This document shows, in pieces, positions 1 to 7,761 of a DNA stretch of 64,000 nucleotides. This DNA comes from JAAYDS01 sp012729155. Its GTDB lineage: Bacteria > Chloroflexota > Anaerolineae > UBA1429. The stretch is from positions 10,542 to 74,541 of the forward strand of contig DAIPBO010000016.1 in NCBI GenBank assembly GCA_036774405.1. Reading direction: 5' to 3'. The position numbers and the translations under genes are program-made. The notes beneath the pieces are model-generated. The model saw nothing but the letters and a program-made list of their open reading frames with translations, did no database searches and was not told where the DNA came from. How positions within the stretch are numbered: position 1 is the stretch's first letter; every line of letters begins with the position of its first letter.

Positions 1-1
1 C

Positions 2-397
2 ATCGCCCCGCTGCGGCCTGACGGCAACGCCCACTGGGGGCTCTACCATCGTGGCAGCATCATGCTGCGCGACGACTCGGCCATGAACCTCTCGCCGGCC
101 ATGTTTGCCGAGTTCGTGCAGCCCTACGATCAGCGCCTGCTCGACCGTTTTGGTGGCGGGGCCATCCACTTTTGCGGGCGAGGCTGCCACTTTGTGCCGC
201 TGGTGGCGCAGATGCGCGGCGTGCACGCCGTCAACCTGTCGCAGCCCGAGTGCAACGACATGGCGCAGGTGCTGGCGCACACCGTCGAGCGCGGCATCAA
301 CCTCATCGGCCTGAACGGCGAGGCGGCGGCAGCGCTGCTGGCGGCCGGCCATGATCTGCGGGGCCGCGTTCATGCCCACGCGCCGGCCAGCGCCTGA
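2..397 (+). CDS. Uroporphyrinogen decarboxylase-like protein, C-terminal part
   Basis: The frame is open from the left edge, so the start lies outside the window and only about 131 residues are present. The segments NLSPAMFAEFVQPYDQ and IHFCGRGCHF resemble the C-terminal half of the URO-D superfamily, where a Pro-x-x-F/Y-x-x-F-V-x-P-Y segment precedes a small-residue/HxCG strand. Members are either HemE, decarboxylating uroporphyrinogen III, or cobalamin-linked methyltransferases of the MtaA type. The fragment cannot separate these; the Cys-rich FCGRGC segment leans to the non-HemE side. The product is probably soluble. A PaaK-like ligase follows 107 bases downstream on the same strand. Confidence 0.6.
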   Translation: MAPLRPDGNAHWGLYHRGSIMLRDDSAMNLSPAMFAEFVQPYDQRLLDRFGGGAIHFCGRGCHFVPLVAQMRGVHAVNLSQPECNDMAQVLAHTVERGINLIGLNGEAAAALLAAGHDLRGRVHAHAPASA

Positions 398-504
398 CAC
401 CCTGCCGCCAGCCAGGCCCTGCGCGGGCGTTACGCCCTTGCCCGCACGGCGCAACGCGGGTAACATCGCGCCACATCTGGCCCGCTGAAGGGAGCGCCCA
501 ACCC

Positions 505-1863
505 ATGACCAACCCGCTCAACCGCGCCTACTGGACGGCCTACCTCGCCTGGCACGTCATCGGGCAGGCCCGCTACCCCTTTCGCTCGCCCGAGCGCATC
601 GCGCGCGACCGCGACCGCCGCGTGCGGGCCATGCTGGCCTATGCCTACCGCTGGGTGCCCCACTATACCGAGGCGCTCGACCGCCTGGGCCTCACGCCCG
701 ACGACTTTGACACGTTTGACGACCTGCAGCGCCTGCCGCTCATCTCGGCGGCCGACCTGCAGACCGACCCCGAACGCCTGCACTCGCGCGAGTTCGACCG
801 CGCCACCCTGCGAGAGATGCGCTCCAGCGGCTCTACGGGGCGGCCCAAGGCCATCTATCACACGCTGAACGCCATCTACCAGAGCGTGGCCCACGGCGAG
901 CGCGAGACCAGCATCCACCGCCGCCTCATCGGCAAGGGGCGCCGCCTGCGCGCCCTGGGCCTCAGCTCGCCCCACGGCGCCGGCTCACTGCGGCCGCTCA
1001 CCCGCGCCAACGCCTTTTGGCCCGCCTGGGCCAACATGTGGCGCCGCTCGCAAGAGGCGCGCGCCTTTGTCGACGACGCGCCCGAGACCATCCTGGCCGC
1101 CATCGACCGCCGCCAGCCCGACATCGTCTATGGCTATGGCTCGGTGCTGGGGCGCACCATCATGCACGCCTATCGCCACGGGCGCGCGTTCTACCACCCG
1201 CGCATCATCCGCTTTGCCGCCGACCCGCTGCCGGCGCGGGCGCGCACGCTGCTCACCGAGCACTATGGCATCGAGGTCTTTTCGGCCTACCAGTCGATCG
1301 AGGCCTTCAAGATCGGCTTTGAGTGCGAGGCGCACCGCGGCTATCACATCAACACCGACCTCTACCCGCTGCGCATCATCGACGAGGGCGGTCAGCCCTG
1401 CCCGCCAGGCGTGGTGGGCGACCTGGTGGTGTCGAACCTGCTCAACCGCGGCACCGTGCTGCTCAACTATGCCATCGGAGACCGCGGCGCCTGGGCAACC
1501 GAGCCCTGCCCCTGCGGGCGTAACCTGCCGCTGCTGGCCACCCTCGAGGGGCGCGACATGGACGGCGTCTATGGCCTCGATGGCAACTGGATGACCCTGG
1601 CCACCATCGGGGCGCCCCTCACGCGCGATGCGCGCATCTGGCAGTTTCAGGTGGTGCAGCACGCCCTCGACCACCTCTCGGTGCCGGTGGTGCTGGCGCC
1701 TGGGGCGCGCGCCGACGAGGTAGAGCGCGACCTGCGCGCTGCGCTGCAGGCCGTGTTGGGCAGCCAGGTGCGCATCGACGTGTGCCCCGTAGACGCCCTG
1801 CGCCAGACCGGTGCGGGCAAGCTGCGCCACGTCATCCACGAGCTGACGCCGCCCGACCTCTAG
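505..1863 (+). CDS. Phenylacetate-CoA ligase-like adenylate-forming enzyme (PaaK/CapK type)
   Basis: This 452-residue protein has the adenylate-forming P-loop SSGSTGRPKA at residues 107-116. Later come the YQSIEAF segment and an acidic NTDLYPLRIID stretch, and near the C-terminus the CPCGR motif typical of PaaK/CapK-like enzymes. The family activates a carboxylate as an acyl-adenylate and passes it to CoA or another acceptor. The substrate cannot be read here: there are no phenylacetate genes nearby, and many such homologues sit in polysaccharide or secondary-metabolite loci. Start: ATG after a GAAGGGAG-like ribosome site. The gene converges on the HNH gene through a shared hairpin. Confidence 0.8.
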   Translation: MTNPLNRAYWTAYLAWHVIGQARYPFRSPERIARDRDRRVRAMLAYAYRWVPHYTEALDRLGLTPDDFDTFDDLQRLPLISAADLQTDPERLHSREFDRATLREMRSSGSTGRPKAIYHTLNAIYQSVAHGERETSIHRRLIGKGRRLRALGLSSPHGAGSLRPLTRANAFWPAWANMWRRSQEARAFVDDAPETILAAIDRRQPDIVYGYGSVLGRTIMHAYRHGRAFYHPRIIRFAADPLPARARTLLTEHYGIEVFSAYQSIEAFKIGFECEAHRGYHINTDLYPLRIIDEGGQPCPPGVVGDLVVSNLLNRGTVLLNYAIGDRGAWATEPCPCGRNLPLLATLEGRDMDGVYGLDGNWMTLATIGAPLTRDARIWQFQVVQHALDHLSVPVVLAPGARADEVERDLRAALQAVLGSQVRIDVCPVDALRQTGAGKLRHVIHELTPPDL

Positions 1864-1891
1864 CGGCGCCGCGGCTGTGGCTGTGCAAAAG

Positions 1892-1919
1892 GCTACCGCG
1901 GGCGCCTATCCGCGGTAGC
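1892..1919. terminator. Bidirectional hairpin between convergent genes
   Basis: A perfect 10-bp inverted repeat, GCTACCGCGG and CCGCGGTAGC with an 8-base loop, lies between the ligase-like gene and the HNH gene. It overlaps the last codons and stop of the HNH gene. There is no strong T run, so the terminator function is inferred from position and symmetry. Confidence 0.45.
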
Positions 1920-2841
1920 GGTGCTCGTTGTGCCAGCGGATGAACTCGGGCGAGGGTCTGTCGATCGCCTGCCTGGGCGTCACCACCAGAGGCGCGCCGT
2001 GCAGCCTGAGGTACTCTTTGCCGTTGTCGAACTCGGCCTTGATGCGCCCGCTCACCTCGACGTGATGATCTTCGGTGATGGTCATATAGCCGCGGTCAAA
2101 GAGGTTATGCAGGTCTGACCGCAGCAAGATGCCGTTCTCGATGGCGTGCGGGCCCGCCTCGTTGTATGGCTTGATGTGCGAGGCCTCGAGCACCGGCAGC
2201 ACGCGCTCTCCCGTCACGCTGCAGCGCCGGCCATACGCCTCGATCACCGCCACGCGGAACGCCCCCTGCCCCAGCCGCGGGCGCACCAGCGTCTCGGCGC
2301 CGTAGTGGGCGCCCTCTTCGGCGATGCGCCTCTCGAGCACGGCGTCGTCAGGCGTCGCCATAAAGGGCCTCACCTGCTCTAGCAGGCGCCGCCCCACATC
2401 GCTCGTCACCTCGTACGACTTGCCCTGGATAATGCCGCGCCCCCAGTCCATCGGCACAGGCAGCCAGGCCTGCTGGGGTATGAAAAAGGGCTCGACCAGC
2501 ACGATGCAGCCGATCATGGGGTCTGGGTCGGCCTGCATGTCCTGGCCGCGGTAGCGCGCAATCATGCGCCACAGGGCGTCGTCGCTGGGCGCCCCGTTGC
2601 GCTGCTCAAAGGCGTCCCACGCCAGCGAGAGCGGCAGGCGGCTGTAACTCACAAAGGTCGCGCCGCCGACGATATAGTTCTGAGGGCTGTGCAGCTTGAA
2701 GAGAAAGAGCTCTCCGCGGCGCAACACCCGAAAGGCGCTGCGAGGGCTGGGCCGCCAAAAGTTCACCTCTGGGGGGCGCAGGCCCGCGAGATATTGATAC
2801 CACTGGTCATCGGTGACGCCGATAAAGACTTTGCCACTCAT
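1906..2841 (-). CDS. HNH endonuclease with EVE/PUA-like N-terminal domain
   Basis: The ATG at 2841 (311 residues) is chosen over an upstream in-frame start because it follows a GAGGGGC ribosome site and begins at the conserved domain MSGKVFIGVT. Residues 5-130 look like a PUA/EVE-type reader fold (EVNFWRPS, FLFKLHSPQNYIVGG). Residues 200-260 are an HNH nuclease: C207, then EASHIKP at 219-225 and DLHNLFDRGY around 243-252. Such proteins are predicted modification-sensing nucleases, often solitary. No methyltransferase or other restriction gene is adjacent. Specificity is unknown. Confidence 0.85.
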   Translation of the reverse strand: MSGKVFIGVTDDQWYQYLAGLRPPEVNFWRPSPRSAFRVLRRGELFLFKLHSPQNYIVGGATFVSYSRLPLSLAWDAFEQRNGAPSDDALWRMIARYRGQDMQADPDPMIGCIVLVEPFFIPQQAWLPVPMDWGRGIIQGKSYEVTSDVGRRLLEQVRPFMATPDDAVLERRIAEEGAHYGAETLVRPRLGQGAFRVAVIEAYGRRCSVTGERVLPVLEASHIKPYNEAGPHAIENGILLRSDLHNLFDRGYMTITEDHHVEVSGRIKAEFDNGKEYLRLHGAPLVVTPRQAIDRPSPEFIRWHNEHRYRG

Positions 2842-2914
2842 CGCCCCCTCGCACCCCGTAGAACGTGCCGCCGGCCTGCCAAGCGGCAAGCCCCGCCACA
2901 CCGCGCGGCCGCTG

Positions 2915-4006
2915 CTACCAGCCGCGCGCCTCGTCATAGACGCGATAGGCCTCGGGGCCAGCGGCGGCAGCGGCCAGCGGCCCCCAAGGATCCACCAGCA
3001 CCTTCACAAAGCGGTCGCTGTGTTGCATGATCATGTCAAAGGCCAGCGGCAGCGCCTCGAGCGGGAACTTGTGGGTGATCAACGGCTCAAACCGGAACAG
3101 GCCGCGCTCGGCCAGGTTGACGCAGGCCAGCCGCGAATAGTTGGTATAGCCAAAGCGAGAGCCCGCCGCCGTGCAGATGCGCGCGCCCTTCCAGTGGAGC
3201 ATCATAAAATCGAATGGGGCCGGCTGCCGACAGGCGCCGAACACGCCGATGATGCCGCCATAGCCCTCGTCAGACAGGCCCTTGCGCTTGAGCAGCCGCA
3301 CCGTCAGCCCCAGCGTCTCGGGCGAGCCCACGCACTCGATCACCGCGTGCGCGCCGCCGCCCGTCAGCTCGACAACCGCCGCCTCTACGTCTACCGCGCC
3401 AGGGTCGAGCGCCACGTCGGCGCCCAGTTGCAGCCCCAGCTCGCGGCGATAGGCGTGCGGCTCGACCACGATCAGTTGCGCCGCCCCGTTCAGCCGCGCC
3501 AGTTGCGTCGCGATCAGCCCTGACGCCCCCTGCCCCAGAATCACCACGCGGTCGCCGGGGCGCACGCACTCTTCGACCACCGGCCACACCGCTGTGAGCA
3601 TCTCGAGGGGCGCGGCCACGTCCCACGAGATGCCGTCGGGGATCAGCGTTGCGTCGCCGGGCTGGATGACGGCATACTCGGCGAACATCTCGCTGGCGCG
3701 CACGGTAAAGGCGCGGTCGCCTGGTTTGAGCCCCCTGACGCCGCGGCCCACCTCGAGCACCTCGACGCCGGCCTCGTGGCCCATGGGCGCGGGAAAGCTG
3801 TTGGGCGGGTTCTCAAAATGGTCGATCCACAGGTGGTGCGGCGGGTGCAGGCCCTCGATGGTGTGGGTGTCGGTCAGGTTGCAGATGCTGGCCATGTGCA
3901 CCTTGACCAGCGCCTCACCGTCGTGGCAGACGGGCACGGGCGCATCGCGCACCACGGGCATGGCGTGCAACGCCGGAAAGAAACCCTGGCGCATCGTTCG
4001 GTTCAT
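2915..4006 (-). CDS. Zinc-type medium-chain alcohol dehydrogenase
   Basis: This 363-residue protein belongs to the medium-chain dehydrogenase family. The start at 4006 follows an ideal AAGGAGG site four bases away; an ORF start 14 codons upstream lacks this. Visible are the catalytic-zinc segment SICNLTDTH (C42), GHEAGVEVLEVG (H77, E78), and the Rossmann glycine motif VVILGQGASG. The usual four-cysteine structural-zinc lobe is not evident, so it may bind only the catalytic zinc. Substrate unknown; oxidation of a sugar alcohol or secondary alcohol with NAD(P)+ is typical. It lies 73 bases upstream of the HNH gene on the same strand. Confidence 0.85.
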   Translation of the reverse strand: MNRTMRQGFFPALHAMPVVRDAPVPVCHDGEALVKVHMASICNLTDTHTIEGLHPPHHLWIDHFENPPNSFPAPMGHEAGVEVLEVGRGVRGLKPGDRAFTVRASEMFAEYAVIQPGDATLIPDGISWDVAAPLEMLTAVWPVVEECVRPGDRVVILGQGASGLIATQLARLNGAAQLIVVEPHAYRRELGLQLGADVALDPGAVDVEAAVVELTGGGAHAVIECVGSPETLGLTVRLLKRKGLSDEGYGGIIGVFGACRQPAPFDFMMLHWKGARICTAAGSRFGYTNYSRLACVNLAERGLFRFEPLITHKFPLEALPLAFDMIMQHSDRFVKVLVDPWGPLAAAAAGPEAYRVYDEARGW

Positions 4007-4131
4007 CAAGCCTCCTTGTGCAGCATGAGCGAACTGGCTGTGGCACAACCGCCACCATCAGCATAGCCCTTCGGGGCGCCGCTGGCAACCGCCCTGGCGC
4101 ATGGCGGGCTCGATATTCTCACTAAATACCG

Positions 4132-4160
4132 TTGACATTTACGCCACACATTGCTATATT
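4132..4160 (+). promoter_or_regulatory. Consensus sigma-70 promoter of the 4214 gene
   Basis: TTGACA at 4132-4137, a 17-base spacer and TATATT at 4155-4160 lie 54 bases upstream of the ATG of the small membrane protein. The surrounding intergenic stretch 4007-4213 is otherwise empty of genes and clearly more AT-rich than the coding sequence. Confidence 0.75.
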
Positions 4161-4213
4161 GAGGCGGTGGGCCGCACACGCCACACTCTATCTGGTGCGG
4201 CCTGGAGGTCGCC

Positions 4214-4687
4214 ATGACGGTACCCCTCTCACCCGAACCCACGCCCACGGCGCCGTCCGAGTTCGACGTCGAGCCCCTCGAGGCTCTGGCGCCCGAAGAG
4301 GACGAGCAGCAGCCCGCCGCCAGCCGCTGGAACGACAACCTGCTCTGGGGGGGCCTGCTGCTGTTGGCCGGCGTGCTCATCCTGCTACGCAACCTCGACA
4401 TCATCAGCATTGGCCTGCACAACTGGTGGGCGGTGTTCATCCTGGTGCCGGCCGTGGGCTCGCTGCTCAACGGCATCACGGCGCTGCGGCGCGCCGGCCG
4501 CTGGACGCCCAAGGTAGGCGGCTCGCTGCTGGGCGCCGCGGTGCTCACGCTGGTGGCGCTCACGCTGTTGCTGGGCTGGCGGTGGGGGCGCATCTGGCCG
4601 CTGTTCCTCGTCGCGGGGGGCATCTCGGCGCTGATGAACGGGCTGGGAGAGCAGCGCGCCACTGGCGACGACGCCGAGCAAGACTAG
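4214..4687 (+). CDS. Small membrane protein with LiaF/LiaI-like transmembrane module (DUF5668-like)
   Basis: This 157-residue protein starts with an acidic, Pro/Glu-rich cytoplasmic tail (about 1-40). Four hydrophobic helices follow, arranged as two pairs, beginning at LLWGGLLLLAGVLILL. The pattern W-G-x-x-L-x-x-x-G-x-x-x-L-L-x-N-L and WAVFILVPAVGSL matches the transmembrane part of LiaI/LiaF-like proteins, which act in envelope-stress sensing in Gram-positive bacteria. No kinase or regulator gene is adjacent, so the role here is unknown. A strong consensus promoter lies directly upstream. RBS: CTGGAGG before the ATG. Confidence 0.7.
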   Translation: MTVPLSPEPTPTAPSEFDVEPLEALAPEEDEQQPAASRWNDNLLWGGLLLLAGVLILLRNLDIISIGLHNWWAVFILVPAVGSLLNGITALRRAGRWTPKVGGSLLGAAVLTLVALTLLLGWRWGRIWPLFLVAGGISALMNGLGEQRATGDDAEQD

Positions 4688-4785
4688 GCCGCTGGCGCGC
4701 TCGTCTGGCGGCGGCCACGGGGGCCTGCGCGCCAGGCTGGGCCTCTCGGGGTAGACCCAGCGGCCCTGTCTGCGGCGCCTCGGCC

Positions 4786-5193
4786 TCAGGCGCGGGCGGC
4801 GGCCACCAGCTCGCGGCCGGCCTCGACCAGCACCGGCGCCAGCCGCAACGCCTCGTCGATCTCCAGACTGCCGATGGCCATCGCCTGGAACAGCTCGCGG
4901 GTGCCCATCATGCCGCGCGTCACCGACAGGCGCTCGGCGCTGAAACTGAGCGGCTGCGCGGCGCTCAGGCGCTCATAGAGCGCCTCGGCGTCGGTGTCTA
5001 TGTGGGGGATGCGATCCAAAAACAGGCTCACGTCGGCGCGGCGCTTGCGCTGCGAGACCACCACCACCGGCTCGCCGCACGCCTGGCACTGCCGCCGCCA
5101 ACGGATCTCGCACTCGAGCCAGGTGACCCCCGTGCCGCTCACCAGATAGCCTTGCGCCTGAGCGCGCGTCATTGCCTCGCTGATCGCGTCCAT
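4786..5193 (-). CDS. Hypothetical protein with CxxC motif
   Basis: A 135-residue soluble protein not recognised as a known family. It starts at an ATG with a strong GAGGAGG site. A single CQACG knuckle at about residue 36 follows a Trp-rich segment, which may be half of a zinc ribbon. The C-terminal half is predicted helical (residues 65-135). It faces away from the SOS-controlled gene at 5353 across a 159-base intergenic region, so its promoter may sit in the same region as the LexA box. Confidence 0.6.
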   Translation of the reverse strand: MDAISEAMTRAQAQGYLVSGTGVTWLECEIRWRRQCQACGEPVVVVSQRKRRADVSLFLDRIPHIDTDAEALYERLSAAQPLSFSAERLSVTRGMMGTRELFQAMAIGSLEIDEALRLAPVLVEAGRELVAAARA

Positions 5194-5288
5194 GAGACCT
5201 CCTCGTAACCACCGGCCCGTCTTTTTGCCGGAACAGCCTTAGCCTACCGCGCTCTAGCACTTACGTCAAGTGCCCGCGCGGCTCCCCA

Positions 5289-5336
5289 TTGACACGGCGA
5301 CGGGGCTTGCATCATCATACGAACAAATGTTCGGAT
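5289..5336 (+). promoter_or_regulatory. SOS promoter: TTGACA -35 and LexA-type box
   Basis: The palindrome CGAACAAATGTTCG at 5320-5333 fits the Gram-positive LexA/DinR consensus CGAAC-N4-GTTCG. It lies 19 bases before the ATG of the 5353 gene. A TTGACA -35 is at 5289-5294; the -10 (CATCAT at 5313-5318, 18-base spacer) is poor. The segment GGCTCCCCATTG overlapping the -35 recurs at the second LexA site at 57389-57450. Confidence 0.75.
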
Positions 5337-5352
5337 CAAGGAGGCGCCCACC

Positions 5353-6393
5353 ATGCCCACCGCGCTCAATGCCCTGCTGCTCGTCGATGACCGCGCGCTG
5401 CAGCTGCCCGACCCTCTGCGCGCCACCCTGGCCACGGCCCTCAGCCTGGCGCTGCGCCGCGCTGGCCCGCTGACCGTGCCCGAGCTGGCCGCCGCACGTC
5501 GCCGCGCCCCCGTCACGGTGCGCCGCCACTTGAGGGCGCTGGGCCGCCAGGGCTGGCCGCTGCTCACCTGCCAGGGGCGCCTGTGGCTGGTCGATGCCAG
5601 CCGCGTGGCCAGTCGTCTGCAGGCCCCGCCCTCGCGGGACGAAACCGCCCTGCCCAACCGCCTAAAGACGCTCACAGCCGCTGCGCCAGGCCGTGATACA
5701 GAGCAAAAAGACCAGCAGCCAGCAGCTATGGCTCCAGTCAAGGCTGCTGCTGCTGCTGCTATTCCGGACCCTGCGGCTGCGCCGCCCGAGCCTCAAGACC
5801 CCGAACAGCCGGCCCGCGAGGCGCTCCGTTCGGCAGGCATCTACCCAGACCTGGCCTCTGACCTGGCGCAGCGGCCCTGGGTGACGGCCAACCTGGTGCG
5901 ACGCTGCGCCGCCGCCCTGGGCACGCGCCCCGATATCCGCAGCGTGCCCGCGGTGCTCGCCAGAGTGCTGCTCAACCGCGAGGCGGCCGTGGCCCTGGCC
6001 CGCTCGGCCCCTGAACGCGTCTGCCAGCAACGCCTGCGCGAGGCCCAGGCACACCTCAAGGCGCACCACCCTGCTGCGGCAGATCAGCCGCTGCACACCC
6101 TCTGGCGGCGCGCACTGGCGCGTCTCGAGACCACCTGGGACCCGCAGGCCGTGCGCGCCTATCTGCAGCAGGCCACCCCGCTGGGGGCCGAGGGCGGCGT
6201 GCTGCTGCTGGCCGTGCCCGACGTGGCCGCCTGCCAGTGGCTCAACGCGCGAGCGCGCGGCCCCGTGCTCACGGCCCTCGCCGGCGGCCCCCCACGCGGC
6301 AAGCAGGCTGCGGCCCTGGCCAACGCCCTCGACGCCATCAAAGACGTGCAGTTTGTGGTGGCGCGCAACAGCGATGCGGCCTCGCACGCTTGA
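5353..6393 (+). CDS. Winged-helix protein with DnaA domain-I-like C-terminus; putative SOS-regulated replication protein
   Basis: This 346-residue protein has three parts. Residues about 15-80 form a winged helix (LTVPELAAARRR, TVRRHLRALGRQGW). Residues 88-150 are an Ala/Pro/Gln-rich linker with a GCT codon run. Residues 249-345 begin LWRRALARLE and continue with GGVLLLAVPDVAACQWL and VQFVVA, the pattern of the DnaA N-terminal (domain I) fold. A helical segment at 155-245 joins them. Fusions of this kind occur in replication or helicase-loading proteins of phages and plasmids; that role is inferred. The LexA box and an AAGGAGG site lie directly upstream. Confidence 0.65.
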   Translation: MPTALNALLLVDDRALQLPDPLRATLATALSLALRRAGPLTVPELAAARRRAPVTVRRHLRALGRQGWPLLTCQGRLWLVDASRVASRLQAPPSRDETALPNRLKTLTAAAPGRDTEQKDQQPAAMAPVKAAAAAAIPDPAAAPPEPQDPEQPAREALRSAGIYPDLASDLAQRPWVTANLVRRCAAALGTRPDIRSVPAVLARVLLNREAAVALARSAPERVCQQRLREAQAHLKAHHPAAADQPLHTLWRRALARLETTWDPQAVRAYLQQATPLGAEGGVLLLAVPDVAACQWLNARARGPVLTALAGGPPRGKQAAALANALDAIKDVQFVVARNSDAASHA

Positions 6394-6459
6394 CGAACAC
6401 CCGCTGGCCATTGACGGCCTGGGCTCGCACGGCTAAAATCGGGTGCAAAGGAGGCGACC

Positions 6460-6918
6460 ATGCCACGATTGCTGGTGCTCTATCATTCGCAAGACTATGG
6501 CCACACCGGCCAGATGGCCGCGGCCGTGGCCGAGGGGGCGCGCCAGGCGGGCTGCGAGGTGGTGCTGCACAACACCAACGACGCCCGTTTTGACGTGGCC
6601 ACCTTTGCCGACTATGACGCCGCCGCGTTCGGCTCGCCCGACTATTTCAGCTACATCGCCGGTGGCCTCAAGACCTTTCTCGACGACCACTATGTGCTCG
6701 ACGTACGGCGCGGCGTGAGCGGCCTCACCGGCAAGCCCTATGCCCTCTTTTGCTCGCACGGCGGCGGCGGGCGCGTGGCCGCCATCATGGCCGGCCTGTT
6801 CCGGCGGGTGGGCACGCAGGTGGGCGATACGCTGGCCTGCCGCGGCGCCCCCGACGAGGCCAAGCTCGAGCAGTGTCGGGCGCTGGGGCTGGCGCTCGCA
6901 GGTGCAGCGCTGGGCTAG
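6460..6918 (+). CDS. Flavodoxin/NAD(P)H:quinone oxidoreductase-like protein
   Basis: A 152-residue flavodoxin-fold protein. The N-terminal LLVLYHSQDYGHTGQMA is the FMN phosphate-binding loop after strand 1. GSPDYFSYIAGGLKTFLDD matches the WrbA-like second FMN loop (G-S-P-x-Y/T), and CSHGGGGR is the third loop. It probably binds FMN and moves electrons or reduces quinones in the cytoplasm. Start is fixed by AAAGGAGG upstream. The gene follows the SOS gene by 66 bases on the same strand but has no obvious functional link to it. Confidence 0.8.
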   Translation: MPRLLVLYHSQDYGHTGQMAAAVAEGARQAGCEVVLHNTNDARFDVATFADYDAAAFGSPDYFSYIAGGLKTFLDDHYVLDVRRGVSGLTGKPYALFCSHGGGGRVAAIMAGLFRRVGTQVGDTLACRGAPDEAKLEQCRALGLALAGAALG

Positions 6919-7017
6919 CAGGGGCGCTGGCCTGCCCGCGGCGCGCGTGGTGCTGTGCACCTTTCAGCATGGCGCCCGCGTGGCCCTGGCCCTTGCGCGG
7001 GCCGCCAAGGAGGACGC

Positions 7018-7713
7018 ATGACGCGAGAGCGATTGTTGACGCCGCGACTGGTGCTGCAGGTGTTGCTGGCGGTGGTGGCCCTGCCGCTGTTGCCACTGCT
7101 CGTCTCGGGAGACTGGCGCTGGTGGCAGGCCTGGGCCTATGCCGCGGTCTCGATAGGGGGCTTTGCCCTGAGCCGCGGACTGGTGGCCCGCAGCCACCCA
7201 GACCTGCTGGCCGAACGCGCCCACTCGCTGCAAAAGCAAGACGCCAAACCGTGGGATGGCCCCTTGCTGCTGACGATGACACTGGCCGCGGCGCTGGCGC
7301 TGGCGGTGGCGGGCGTCGAGCGGCGCGTGGCGACGGCGCCTGCGCTCGGCTGGCCGCTGCACGCCCTGGCGCTGGCCGGCATCGTGGGCGGCTATACCCT
7401 GGGCGCCTGGGCCATGCTGGCCAACCGCTTTTTCTCGGGCACCGTGCGCATCCAGGCCGACCGTGGCCAGCGGGTGATCTCGAGCGGGCCATATGCCTGG
7501 GTGCGGCACCCAGGCTATGCGGGGGCGCTGCTCACCTATCTACTCACGCCGCTGCTGCTCGCCTCGCCCTGGGCGTTGGCGCCCACCGCGCTGGCGATAG
7601 CGGCGCTGCTGGTGCGCACGGCCCGCGAAGACGCCACCCTGCAGGCCGAGCTGCCCGGCTATGCCGACTATGCCACGCACGTGCGCTATCGCCTGTTGCC
7701 CGGCGCGTGGTGA
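7018..7713 (+). CDS. Isoprenylcysteine carboxyl methyltransferase-family membrane protein
   Basis: This 231-residue integral membrane protein has about five or six helices. The signature of the ICMT/PEMT family is near the C-terminus: YAWVRHPGYAGALLTYL followed by REDATLQAELPGYADYATHV and YRLLPG. The family transfers methyl groups from SAM to small lipophilic substrates; bacterial members are rarely characterised. The ATG at 7018 is preceded by AAGGAGG; a longer frame from 6955 has no such site. Confidence 0.82.
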   Translation: MTRERLLTPRLVLQVLLAVVALPLLPLLVSGDWRWWQAWAYAAVSIGGFALSRGLVARSHPDLLAERAHSLQKQDAKPWDGPLLLTMTLAAALALAVAGVERRVATAPALGWPLHALALAGIVGGYTLGAWAMLANRFFSGTVRIQADRGQRVISSGPYAWVRHPGYAGALLTYLLTPLLLASPWALAPTALAIAALLVRTAREDATLQAELPGYADYATHVRYRLLPGAW

Positions 7714-7761
7714 CGCTCACGGCATAGCGAGCGCCAGCCAGCGCGCCGGTCGTCAGCGCGG

